In this document: piece by piece, positions 8,506 through 16,219 of the stretch | Position numbering within the stretch: position 1 is the stretch's first letter | How the letters are laid out: each line of letters opens with the position of its first letter | NCBI GenBank assembly: GCA_900769885.1 | Contig: CAAGIG010000026.1 | Coordinates: 1 to 46,330, forward strand | From: Rikenellaceae bacterium | GTDB taxonomy: Bacteria; Bacteroidota; Bacteroidia; Bacteroidales; UBA932 | Length of the DNA stretch: 46,330 nucleotides | Direction: 5' to 3' | Translations under genes and position numbers: made by a program | The notes under the pieces: model-generated | Seen by the model: the letters and a program-made list of their open reading frames with translations, nothing else | The model's database searches: none | What the model was told of the DNA's origin: nothing

Positions 8506-9615
8506 ATGAAAAAAGTTACATTTTTCATTATAATGATTGTCAGTACCCTTCTCTGCTCGTGCGGAACAACGGCAAATTATGCTTCGGCAGACTCGTGGGA
8601 GGACGGTATCTACTACCGCAAATCACAAGAAAGGACTCAGGAAATTTTCACTGATAATAAAGAAATAGAAGATTTGGTACACAAAACCAAAGAGGAAGCG
8701 AGAAGATACACTGAGACAATCATCATCTCCGACGCAGTCTCGGAACAGGATTCCACACTGAACCGACAATACGAAATTAACCTCAATTTCTACGAAGATC
8801 CCTGGCAGGACTCATATTACAGCTACAACAGCTGGATGTATTGGGGACCATCGTGGAGTTTGTATTGGGACCCGTTCTGGTATCCCTCGTATTGGGGTCC
8901 ATCGTGGGGATGGGGATTTCATTACGGATATTATGGCTGGTACGACCCCTGGTACAGTCCCTGGTATGACCCCTGGTATTACTATCCGGTATATCCCGTA
9001 TATCCATTTTATCCGCAATATGCTGTAAATGACGGACCTGTTGTTTATGGCAAAAGGGAATCAGGGAGAAGTTCTTCACTATCGAGCAGTGTCCAAAGAG
9101 GCAATCTGCTAACCTCAAACAAAGAGTTGGGAGAACAACAAAACCCGAGAGTCCACCATTCAGCAGTTGACAGAAATATAAGTAGCAGAAATATCCGCAC
9201 CAAAGATATGAATGTCAAAGCTGAAGAGATAACAAACCGGAAAATGGACGACAAATTCCTCAGCAGCAGAGACAGAGTCGGTTTGCAAAAAGAGCAGCAC
9301 AGACGAGAGAGCAAAGAATCTACTCAAATCAAAGGAAATTACAGAAGATCGGAATCTGCAAGGAGTGTTGACAACGAAACATTCAGAGGCAATGTCAGCA
9401 GAGATTTCAGAACCAACTCAAACAGAGACTATCGCAACAATTCTCTTAGAGAAGGCAACAGCAGAAACTCCAATACTTCGACCAGATCAGAACAACGTTC
9501 ATCTTCATATTCGGGCAGCTACAACCGTTCGGGTTCATTTGGAACATCAGGCGGAAGTGGTTCAGTAAGAAATAGTGGCGGAACATCCGGTGGTGGCGGA
9601 AGAGCCAGAAGATAA
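8506..9615 (+). CDS. Lipoprotein with Trp/Tyr/Pro-rich tract, function unknown
   Basis: The 369-residue protein has a lipoprotein signal (residues 1-19, ending LLCSC, Cys19). Residues about 96-172 are extraordinarily aromatic: repeats of WGPSW, WDPFWYP and YDPWY, followed by PVYPVYPFYP. The C-terminal half (about 185-369) is low-complexity, rich in Ser, Arg, Asn and Gly, and ends GGGGRARR. I do not recognise a domain. Similar aromatic-rich envelope lipoproteins occur in Bacteroidota, but the role is unknown. The porin gene starts 20 bp downstream, so the two are probably co-transcribed and the lipoprotein probably works at the envelope. The gene diverges from proS. Confidence 0.8.
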   Translation: MKKVTFFIIMIVSTLLCSCGTTANYASADSWEDGIYYRKSQERTQEIFTDNKEIEDLVHKTKEEARRYTETIIISDAVSEQDSTLNRQYEINLNFYEDPWQDSYYSYNSWMYWGPSWSLYWDPFWYPSYWGPSWGWGFHYGYYGWYDPWYSPWYDPWYYYPVYPVYPFYPQYAVNDGPVVYGKRESGRSSSLSSSVQRGNLLTSNKELGEQQNPRVHHSAVDRNISSRNIRTKDMNVKAEEITNRKMDDKFLSSRDRVGLQKEQHRRESKESTQIKGNYRRSESARSVDNETFRGNVSRDFRTNSNRDYRNNSLREGNSRNSNTSTRSEQRSSSYSGSYNRSGSFGTSGGSGSVRNSGGTSGGGGRARR

Positions 9616-9635
9616 TTAATCACGAAAAGAGTCTA

Positions 9636-11174
9636 ATGAAAAAATATATACTTCTTTTGTCAATCCTGACAATAGCGTCATTCTGTGGGTTCTCCCAAAA
9701 TATGTACGACGCCCTGCGATATTCGCAACTATATTATGAAGGTACAGCTCGCAGTATGGGCTTGGGCAATGCAATGGTATCCCTCGGTGGAGACTTGGGG
9801 GCATTGTCTTACAACCCAGCCGCAAGTGGTGTTTACAGATATTCTGAATTTGCAATCACCCCAGCAATAATTGTCAATTCGAGCAATACAGACTACCTTG
9901 GCAACAACTCCACTTCCAACAAAAGCAGATTCTCCATCGCCAATGTAGGTTGGGTCGGCGGCATTGAAACAGGATACAGAAGCGGGTTGAAAAATATCAA
10001 TTTTGCAATAACTGCAAATCAGACCAATAGTTTCAACTTCCTGACAACAGCATCTGGAAGCCACGCACAATCGAGCTATCTCGGCAGTCTTGCCGCAAAT
10101 ATGCCTGACGGAGTCACAGGAGATGAACTGACAATGACAGAACTCGCTCCTTCATATCCATTTGCACACAGCAACGCAAGCTGGGGTGCAATTTTAGCCT
10201 GGAATGCAGGTCTGATTGACACAGTCGGTGGGCCTTCAAGTTTTTATGGTGCAACAGAGAACATAACTTCCTCAGGAGTATCAATTCCCGCAGCATTGGA
10301 ACAAACTTACAGAAATGTAAGGTCCGGATACATTCAGGATTTCATTTTCAATGTATCGGGAAATTTTGACGATATTGTTTTTGTCGGTTTGAGTGTAACT
10401 ATGCAGAACATCTGGTTCTCAGAGTACAGTTCATACTCAGAAGAGACCTCGAATCCACAATTGTTCCAAACAGGATTCAGACATTTTACAGCAGAATATA
10501 CTCTTAATACATCAGGATTGGGAGTCAATGTAAAAGGTGGTGTTATTGTCAGACCTGTTGCCGGTTTGACATTGGGAGCATCCATTTCCACCCCCACCTG
10601 GATTTTCCTCAACGATTCGTGGGAAGAGAGCATCGAAGGATTTACCGACATTTATGGTCCCACACAGGTTTTCTCCCCCACTGGAGCAATGAAATACAGA
10701 GTCCGCTCCCCTTTCAGATGGTCACTTGGCGCCGGATATACTTTTGGAAAAAAAGTTGCAATCGGAATTGACTACGAGAGGGCCGATTACTCCTCAATGA
10801 AAATGGCTGATGAAGATAATGACAGAACTATTTTCACACAGGAAAATCAAGATATCAGCAAATACCTGAAAGCTACCAACAATTTCCGCTTCGGACTGGA
10901 ATACAACATCTTGCCCGAGTTTGCAATCAGAGCCGGATACAATTATTACGACAATTCCACTACTGAATATAAAAATGCAAGACACTATGCCACAGCGGGA
11001 GTAGGATATAGAGACAAAGGTGGATTCTTTATCGACCTGGCATATATTCAACAATGCAACAAAAACAATGACAGCTACACTTTATACGATTCATACGAAG
11101 GAAACGCTGCACCTGTTTTGGATGAAAGATACTACAATTGGAAACTTGCCCTTACCTTAGGAGTTCGTTTCTAA
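9636..11174 (+). CDS. FadL/OmpP1-like outer-membrane transport protein
   Basis: The 512-residue protein has a signal peptide (MKKYILLLSILTIASFCGFSQ) and then the typical start of the OMPP1/FadL/TodX family: ARSMGLGNAMVSLGGDLGALSYNPAA, split here across residues about 36-61. The remainder consists of repeated amphipathic strands with aromatic girdles and the last strand ends in Phe (LALTLGVRF), the usual signal for outer-membrane insertion. Family members move hydrophobic compounds across the outer membrane; the substrate here is unknown. It follows the aromatic lipoprotein by 20 bp and ends 9 bp from the convergent wbqC-like gene. Confidence 0.85.
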   Translation: MKKYILLLSILTIASFCGFSQNMYDALRYSQLYYEGTARSMGLGNAMVSLGGDLGALSYNPAASGVYRYSEFAITPAIIVNSSNTDYLGNNSTSNKSRFSIANVGWVGGIETGYRSGLKNINFAITANQTNSFNFLTTASGSHAQSSYLGSLAANMPDGVTGDELTMTELAPSYPFAHSNASWGAILAWNAGLIDTVGGPSSFYGATENITSSGVSIPAALEQTYRNVRSGYIQDFIFNVSGNFDDIVFVGLSVTMQNIWFSEYSSYSEETSNPQLFQTGFRHFTAEYTLNTSGLGVNVKGGVIVRPVAGLTLGASISTPTWIFLNDSWEESIEGFTDIYGPTQVFSPTGAMKYRVRSPFRWSLGAGYTFGKKVAIGIDYERADYSSMKMADEDNDRTIFTQENQDISKYLKATNNFRFGLEYNILPEFAIRAGYNYYDNSTTEYKNARHYATAGVGYRDKGGFFIDLAYIQQCNKNNDSYTLYDSYEGNAAPVLDERYYNWKLALTLGVRF

Positions 11175-11183
11175 AGGATACCT

Positions 11184-11819
11184 TTAATATATAAGGTAAG
11201 AGATAGAATTTGGTCCCTCATTGAACAACAAATCGAGTATGGACAAATCATCTACAAAACCATACTTTTCAATAAAGACCTGATAATAATCGGAATACTT
11301 GATATTTGGAGCAGCGAGCGGTTCGTTGCTCTTTTTTTTGGGATGAATTACATTTCTCAAATCGACAATACCTTCAGGATACTCCTGAAGATACTCTGTT
11401 GTCATAGTCAGATTATTTTTGAGACCAAGCAACCGGAGCATTTTGTCCAAAATGGCACAATTCAACTGAAAGAGAGTTTCATACTTACGGTCGAGAATTT
11501 CAAAAATATCATCCTGATAATACTCAAAAAATGGAGAAGAGTTATAGGCTGATATCAAAGCCCTTTTGTGTTGCTGCAACCACGGCTTTGAATAATCGAT
11601 TTTCATTGAAGCGATAGCTCTGTCCTCCCCTTTTATTAATGGGATTGAAAGAGAGAGCACCCCGTCGGCTGCCAGAATTTTGCAACGGTTACGGTATGTT
11701 TGTTTCTGGAACGTTTCATTTGCTTCCAAAAAAACATTTCCCACCCGAGCGATTACTCTGAAATATTCGATCGGGGGGAAATATGCGCTACTGAGGATGG
11801 CTCCTGCAGTTTTATTCAT
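11184..11819 (-). CDS. WbqC-like family protein
   Basis: A 211-residue protein with the family's N-terminal pattern AYFPPIEYFRVIARVGNVFLEANETFQKQTYRNR (the motif spans about residues 12-45) and the following SIPLI and WLQQHKRAL segments. WbqC family members are found in polysaccharide and O-antigen loci and their biochemical role is not well established. Here it overlaps the end of lpxA by 8 bp, so it is the last gene of a lipid A operon, which supports an envelope role. This is an inference from context. Confidence 0.85.
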   Translation of the reverse strand: MNKTAGAILSSAYFPPIEYFRVIARVGNVFLEANETFQKQTYRNRCKILAADGVLSLSIPLIKGEDRAIASMKIDYSKPWLQQHKRALISAYNSSPFFEYYQDDIFEILDRKYETLFQLNCAILDKMLRLLGLKNNLTMTTEYLQEYPEGIVDLRNVIHPKKKSNEPLAAPNIKYSDYYQVFIEKYGFVDDLSILDLLFNEGPNSISYLIY

Positions 11820-12603
11820 CTGCTGAAAGCTCTGTGAATTTGATAATACCTCTCTTTGAGTTTCTGATGAAGTTCAAGATTACATCTTTCTCCTCTGATG
11901 CAGGGAACTCATTTTCAAGGACATTACAAGCATCGCTTCTATTGAGACCGCTATTGTAAATCACTTTGTAAATCTCACGGATTCTTTCAATTTGTTCCAA
12001 AGTGAAACCTCTTCTTCTTAGTCCGACAATGTTAATACCACAGAATGCAAGAGGTTCTCTTCCTGCCATTGCGTATGGAGGAACATCTTTACCGATTTTC
12101 GAACCACCCTGAATCATTGCGTGAGCTCCTATCTTTGTAAACTGATGTGCAACTGATGCACCACCTATAATTGCCCAATCATCCACTTCAGACTCACCGG
12201 CCAATCCTGTATAACTTACTTGAATTACGTGATCACCGATACGACAGTCGTGAGCTACGTGAGCGTAAGACATTATAAGACAATTACTTCCAATTTTAGT
12301 AAGATATTTTCCACTTGCCGCTGTTCCTCTATTGATAGTTGCACACTCTCTGATAACGGTGTTATCTCCGATTTCCACCCAAGAAACTTCTCCTGCGAAT
12401 TTCAAATCCTGAGGAATACCACCAATCACAGCACCGGGGAATATTTTGCAATTCTTCCCGATTTTAACATAATCCATAATTGTCACGTGAGGAGCAATGA
12501 CACAACCGTCTCCTATTTCCACATTCTCAGCGATATAGCAATAAGGGCCGATTTCTACATTTGCACCAATTTTAGCATTGGGATGAATTGTTGAATTTTG
12601 CAT
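11812..12603 (-). CDS. lpxA: UDP-N-acetylglucosamine acyltransferase
   Basis: LpxA transfers a 3-hydroxyacyl chain from acyl-ACP to the 3-OH of UDP-GlcNAc, the first step of lipid A synthesis, in the cytoplasm. The 263-residue protein opens with many hexapeptide repeats forming a left-handed beta-helix. The catalytic region SYAHVAHDC contains His115 and His118; the second corresponds to the catalytic His125 of E. coli. The C-terminal helical domain begins near GLRRRGFTLEQIERIREIY. It lies 11 bp after lpxC with no fabZ between them. Confidence 0.97.
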   Translation of the reverse strand: MQNSTIHPNAKIGANVEIGPYCYIAENVEIGDGCVIAPHVTIMDYVKIGKNCKIFPGAVIGGIPQDLKFAGEVSWVEIGDNTVIRECATINRGTAASGKYLTKIGSNCLIMSYAHVAHDCRIGDHVIQVSYTGLAGESEVDDWAIIGGASVAHQFTKIGAHAMIQGGSKIGKDVPPYAMAGREPLAFCGINIVGLRRRGFTLEQIERIREIYKVIYNSGLNRSDACNVLENEFPASEEKDVILNFIRNSKRGIIKFTELSADE

Positions 12604-12614
12604 ATATAATCAAT

Positions 12615-13535
12615 TTAACTGTTTAAAATCATTTGTTCTCTTACAAGTTTTGCAACCTGTGCATTTATTCTGTGTCCCGACTTGACCGCTTCCACCTTTG
12701 CATTGACTCTGATTCCCATCAATGAGAAGTCACCCAAAACATCCAACAGCTTATGACGGGCACATTCATTTTCAAAGTGCAGTTTCACATTATCAAGATA
12801 TCCCTCGGGACGTCTTTCAATTTTCTCTACATTAAATAATGATGCCATTCTTGAAAGTTCTTCATCGGGAACTGCATTTTCTACAATAACGACAGCATTT
12901 TCAAGGTCTCCACCTTTAATCAGATTGTTTTTGAACAAAAATTCCAATTCGTGGAAGAAAACAAAAGTGCGGCAAGGGGCAATTTCTTTAATAAAGTCGG
13001 TATTTTCATCAAACGAAGCCTTTTGTACTCCCAACACTTTTGAATTGAAATCTATGGTAACATCCACTGAAAATTTATCTGCCGGGGTAAGGGTGATACT
13101 CGATCCTGTCTCTTCATTTGTGTAAGAGATAGTCTCTTTCAAATCATAATATTTTCGGGGAGCATCCTGTTCTTCAAGTCCGTCTGGGGCAATTGCTGCA
13201 ACGTATGGAAGAGCACTGCCATCCAGAATGGGTACTTCAAAATTGTCAATTTCGACAATTGCATTATCTACACCCAAAGCATAGAAAGTAGCCATCAGGT
13301 GTTCCAGTGTCTGAATTTTGACATTGTTATGCTCGAGCATTGTACTTCTTTGGGTATAAGTAACATAATCAACCAAAGCTTCGATGTAAGCATCCTCTCC
13401 AAGGTCGATTCTATGAAATTTTATACCTGTATTTGCAGGAGCCGGCTTCAAAACCATTGTCACAGCCAATCCCGAGTGCAACCCTTTACCAATAAATTTA
13501 TATTCTCTTTTCAGTGTTTGTTGATTCTCTCTCAT
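12615..13535 (-). CDS. lpxC: UDP-3-O-acyl-N-acetylglucosamine deacetylase, stand-alone
   Basis: LpxC is the zinc deacetylase committing UDP-GlcNAc to lipid A. The 306 residues cover the whole deacetylase: HSG near 20, TLEHL with zinc ligand His79, RHKLLDVLGD with ligands His261 and Asp265, and SGH with the catalytic-region His288. The protein stops after LVREQMILNS. In many Bacteroidota LpxC is fused to FabZ (about 460 residues); that C-terminal dehydratase is absent here and the 11-bp gap to lpxA has no room for it. All catalytic residues I can check are present, so the enzyme should be active. Confidence 0.96.
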   Translation of the reverse strand: MRENQQTLKREYKFIGKGLHSGLAVTMVLKPAPANTGIKFHRIDLGEDAYIEALVDYVTYTQRSTMLEHNNVKIQTLEHLMATFYALGVDNAIVEIDNFEVPILDGSALPYVAAIAPDGLEEQDAPRKYYDLKETISYTNEETGSSITLTPADKFSVDVTIDFNSKVLGVQKASFDENTDFIKEIAPCRTFVFFHELEFLFKNNLIKGGDLENAVVIVENAVPDEELSRMASLFNVEKIERRPEGYLDNVKLHFENECARHKLLDVLGDFSLMGIRVNAKVEAVKSGHRINAQVAKLVREQMILNS

Positions 13536-13549
13536 CTTAAATCCAATAA

Positions 13550-14542
13550 TTACTTGGGACTTCCGTTCTTTTTGAAGATTGCGTAGGATTTTATGTAGTT
13601 TCTATATTCGATAGCGGGATAACCCATATAGACCTTACCTTCTTCCTTGATATTGCTGATAAGACCTGTTTGTGCCGCCAATGTTGTTTTGTCAGGGACC
13701 ACAAGGTGACCAGCAACACCGACCTGTCCTGCAAAGACACAAGACTTACCTACTTTTGTAGAGCCCGCAACACCTGTTTGCGCCGCAATAACGGTATTTG
13801 TACCGATAACCACATTGTGGGCAATTTGTACAAGGTTGTCAATTTTTACCCCCTTTTCTATCAGTGTTGTACCGATGGTAGCTCTGTCAACAGTGCTGTT
13901 TGCACCGATTTCAACATCATCTTCAATGGTAACAATTCCTGTTTGAGGGATTTTCTTATAGCTGCCGTCTGCAGTTGGAGCAAATCCGAAACCATCTGAT
14001 CCGATTACAGTATTTGCGTGAATTATACAATTTTTGCCGATTTTGCAGCCTTTGTATATTTTCACCCCGGGATAGAGAATTGTGTTATCTCCAATTGTTA
14101 CACCTTCACCGATGTAAACCATCGGATAGATAACCACATTATCTCCGATAACTGCCTTTTTACAGATGCAGACATTGCTTCCCACATTTACCCTTTTACC
14201 CAATTTTGCAGAGAAAGCAATTCGGGCAGACCAGGCTCTTTTTCTTCTATGAACAGATTTTATGGAATTCATCAAATCCAAAAGAGATGCCAGAGATTCG
14301 TACGCATTATCAACTCTGATAATCGTGGGAGCAATCTCCTGTTTCAATTCAAAAGATTTGTTAATCAAGATGATACTCGCCTTACAAGTATAGAGATAGT
14401 GCTCGTATTTGGGGTTCGCCAGGAAACATAATGCACCTGGTTTGCCAGACTCGATTTTGGCTATTGATGAGACTTTAACATTCTCATCTCCAATCACTTC
14501 ACCACCTGTATACTCTGCTATTTCTTTTGCACTTAATTCCAT
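13550..14542 (-). CDS. lpxD: UDP-3-O-acylglucosamine N-acyltransferase
   Basis: LpxD adds the second 3-hydroxyacyl chain at N2 after LpxC has acted. The 330-residue protein has the N-terminal uridine-binding domain ([25 protein letters not shown], about residues 3-27) followed by hexapeptide repeats. [10 protein letters not shown] and the catalytic segment [11 protein letters not shown] are both conserved. It is the first gene of lpxD-lpxC-lpxA-wbqC, with a 14-bp gap to lpxC, and diverges from rimP across a 153-bp region. Confidence 0.96.
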   Translation of the reverse strand: MELSAKEIAEYTGGEVIGDENVKVSSIAKIESGKPGALCFLANPKYEHYLYTCKASIILINKSFELKQEIAPTIIRVDNAYESLASLLDLMNSIKSVHRRKRAWSARIAFSAKLGKRVNVGSNVCICKKAVIGDNVVIYPMVYIGEGVTIGDNTILYPGVKIYKGCKIGKNCIIHANTVIGSDGFGFAPTADGSYKKIPQTGIVTIEDDVEIGANSTVDRATIGTTLIEKGVKIDNLVQIAHNVVIGTNTVIAAQTGVAGSTKVGKSCVFAGQVGVAGHLVVPDKTTLAAQTGLISNIKEEGKVYMGYPAIEYRNYIKSYAIFKKNGSPK

Positions 14543-14556
14543 TGTACCTTAATATA

Positions 14557-14585
14557 ATGCTTTAAAAATTATGCAAATAAAGCAT
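14557..14585 (+). terminator. Possible insulating hairpin upstream of rimP
   Basis: ATGCTTTA (14557-14564) pairs with TAAAGCAT (14578-14585), followed on the plus strand by TTTTTTTT. It resembles an intrinsic terminator but no plus-strand gene lies upstream. It could shield the rimP promoter or be part of the lpxD leader on the other strand. Confidence 0.35.
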
Positions 14586-14589
14586 TTTT

Positions 14590-14621
14590 TTTGGGAATAT
14601 CCATAAAAACAACTACTTTTG
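14590..14621 (+). promoter_or_regulatory. Promoter of the rimP-nusA-infB operon
   Basis: TTTG (14590-14593) and TACTTTTG (14614-14621) match the Bacteroidales sigma-factor consensus TTTG-N19-21-TAnnTTTG exactly, with a 20-nt spacer. Initiation is predicted near 14628, leaving a leader of about 68 nt before rimP. Confidence 0.7.
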
Positions 14622-14640
14622 TGACGATTTGGAAAGGTGG

Positions 14641-14671
14641 AAAGGGACAGAACGTCCCTTTTATTTTTATA
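14641..14671 (+). terminator. Hairpin with U-tract in the rimP leader (possible attenuator)
   Basis: AAAGGGAC (14641-14648), loop AGAAC, GTCCCTTT (14654-14661), then TATTTTTAT. It is a perfect 8-bp stem with a U-rich tail, beginning about 13 nt after the predicted transcription start and ending about 25 nt before the rimP start codon. It has the form of an intrinsic terminator inside the leader of an operon that encodes the termination/antitermination factor NusA. Confidence 0.6.
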
Positions 14672-14695
14672 CAATAATTCAAATTAATCCTGAAA

Positions 14696-14941
14696 ATGAT
14701 TGAAAAAGAGCAGGTAGCAGAAGCAATAGGCAGCTACATGGAAGAAAAAAATCTCACTTTAGTTGAGATAAAAGTAAATAAAGCAAACAACATTAAAGTC
14801 TTCTTCTCTGCTAACGGAAGACCTGTCACCATCGATGACTGCGTGGCATTGAGCCGCCACATCGAGGGAAACCTTGACAGAGATAAAGAAGATTTTTCAC
14901 TGATGGTGAGTTCAGCCGGAGGTATGGATACTGAGAAATAA
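14696..14941 (+). CDS. rimP: Truncated RimP (N-terminal domain only)
   Basis: RimP assists maturation of the 30S ribosomal subunit. This protein has only 81 residues against about 150-155 for the family. It contains the full N-terminal alpha/beta domain, including IDDCVALSRHIEGNLDR and the closing FSLMVSSAGG (family: LEV-SPG or GSAG), then stops four residues later. The C-terminal SH3-like domain is missing, and only 19 bp separate the stop from nusA, so a simple frameshift cannot restore it. Position ahead of nusA and infB is the standard one for rimP. It may be a functional minimal form or a decayed gene. Confidence 0.85.
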   Translation: MIEKEQVAEAIGSYMEEKNLTLVEIKVNKANNIKVFFSANGRPVTIDDCVALSRHIEGNLDRDKEDFSLMVSSAGGMDTEK

Positions 14942-14960
14942 TAAATAAACATAAAATAAA

Positions 14961-16196
14961 ATGGAAGTAAACCTAATCAGTACTTTTGCAGAGTTCAAAG
15001 AACTGAAGAATATCGACAGACCTACTATGATGAGTGTCTTGGAAGACATCTTCCGCACACAGCTCATCAAAATGTATGAATCGGCCGACAATTTCGATAT
15101 TATCATCAATATCGATAAAGGAGACCTTGAAATCTGGAGAAACAGAGAGATTGTAGAGGTTGTTGAAGACCCCAATACTCAAATTTCTCTTGAAGAAGCA
15201 CGTAAAGTTGACCCTTCATACGAAGTTGGAGAAGACTTCTCTGAGGAGATCAAAATGGCAGATTTTGGAAGAAGAGGAATTTTGAACCTAAGACAAAATT
15301 TGCAAGGAAGAATTGCTGATATTGAAAAAGGAAATTTATACAACAGCTATAAAAACCGCGTGGGCGAGATGATCGTGGGCGAGGTTTATCAGGCTTGGAA
15401 AAAAGAAGTTCTTGTGATGGATGAAGACGGTAACGAGCTTGTATTGCCCCGTTCTGAGCAGATTCCTATGGATTTCTTCAAGAAAGGTGAAACTGTAAGA
15501 GCTGTCATTGAGAGAGTTGAGATGAAAAATGGAACTTCTCCTGTCATCACCCTTTCAAGAACATCTCCTGCATTCCTTGAAAGACTTTTTGAACAAGAGG
15601 TTCCTGAAATTTTCGATGGTTTGATTACCATTAAGAAAGTGGTGAGAATCCCTGGTGAGAGGGCAAAAGTTGCTGTAGAATCTTACGATGAGAGAATTGA
15701 CCCTGTTGGAGCTTGTGTCGGCGTCAAGGGTTCCAGAATTCACGGTATTGTAAGAGAACTTCGCAATGAAAATATTGATATCATCAACTGGACAACCAAT
15801 ACCCAATTGTTGGTTCAGAGAGCTTTGAGCCCTGCGAAGATTTCATCTATGACTGTTTACGAAGATACTAAGAGAATCAGAGTGGATTTGAATCCTTCTG
15901 AAGTTTCATTGGCTATCGGTAAAGGTGGTAGCAACATCAAGCTTGCTGGTCTTTTGGCAGGATACGAAATCGATGTATTCAGAGCAAAAGAGAATGAAGA
16001 GGAGGAAGAAGATGTATTGTTGACTGAGTTCAATGACGAAATCGAACAATGGATCATCGATGCTCTTCAAGCTATCGGATGTGATACAGCCAAGAGTGTC
16101 CTTGCTCTATCGACAGAAGAAATCTGCAGAAGAGCAGACCTTGATGAAGAGACTGTAGTTGAAGTACATAACATACTTCGTTCAGAATTTGAATAA
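14961..16196 (+). CDS. nusA: Transcription termination/antitermination factor NusA
   Basis: NusA binds RNA polymerase and nascent RNA and modulates pausing, termination and antitermination. The 411-residue protein has the N-terminal polymerase-binding domain (about 1-130), an S1 domain (about 135-200, GEVYQAWKKEVLVMD), and two KH domains with GVKGSRIHGIVREL and the GxxG-bearing AIGKGGSNIKLA. A C-terminal helix-hairpin-helix-like segment (about 350-411) follows a short acidic linker. It is co-transcribed between rimP (19-bp gap) and infB (23-bp gap). Confidence 0.97.
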   Translation: MEVNLISTFAEFKELKNIDRPTMMSVLEDIFRTQLIKMYESADNFDIIINIDKGDLEIWRNREIVEVVEDPNTQISLEEARKVDPSYEVGEDFSEEIKMADFGRRGILNLRQNLQGRIADIEKGNLYNSYKNRVGEMIVGEVYQAWKKEVLVMDEDGNELVLPRSEQIPMDFFKKGETVRAVIERVEMKNGTSPVITLSRTSPAFLERLFEQEVPEIFDGLITIKKVVRIPGERAKVAVESYDERIDPVGACVGVKGSRIHGIVRELRNENIDIINWTTNTQLLVQRALSPAKISSMTVYEDTKRIRVDLNPSEVSLAIGKGGSNIKLAGLLAGYEIDVFRAKENEEEEEDVLLTEFNDEIEQWIIDALQAIGCDTAKSVLALSTEEICRRADLDEETVVEVHNILRSEFE

Positions 16197-16219
16197 TTAA
16201 CTTTTAAAATTGGAAATAT

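Noticed and set aside
11173..11186. AAAGG-ATA-CCTTT between the porin and wbqC-like genes
   Set aside because: A 5-bp stem with a 3-nt loop and no U-tract is too weak to call a terminator.
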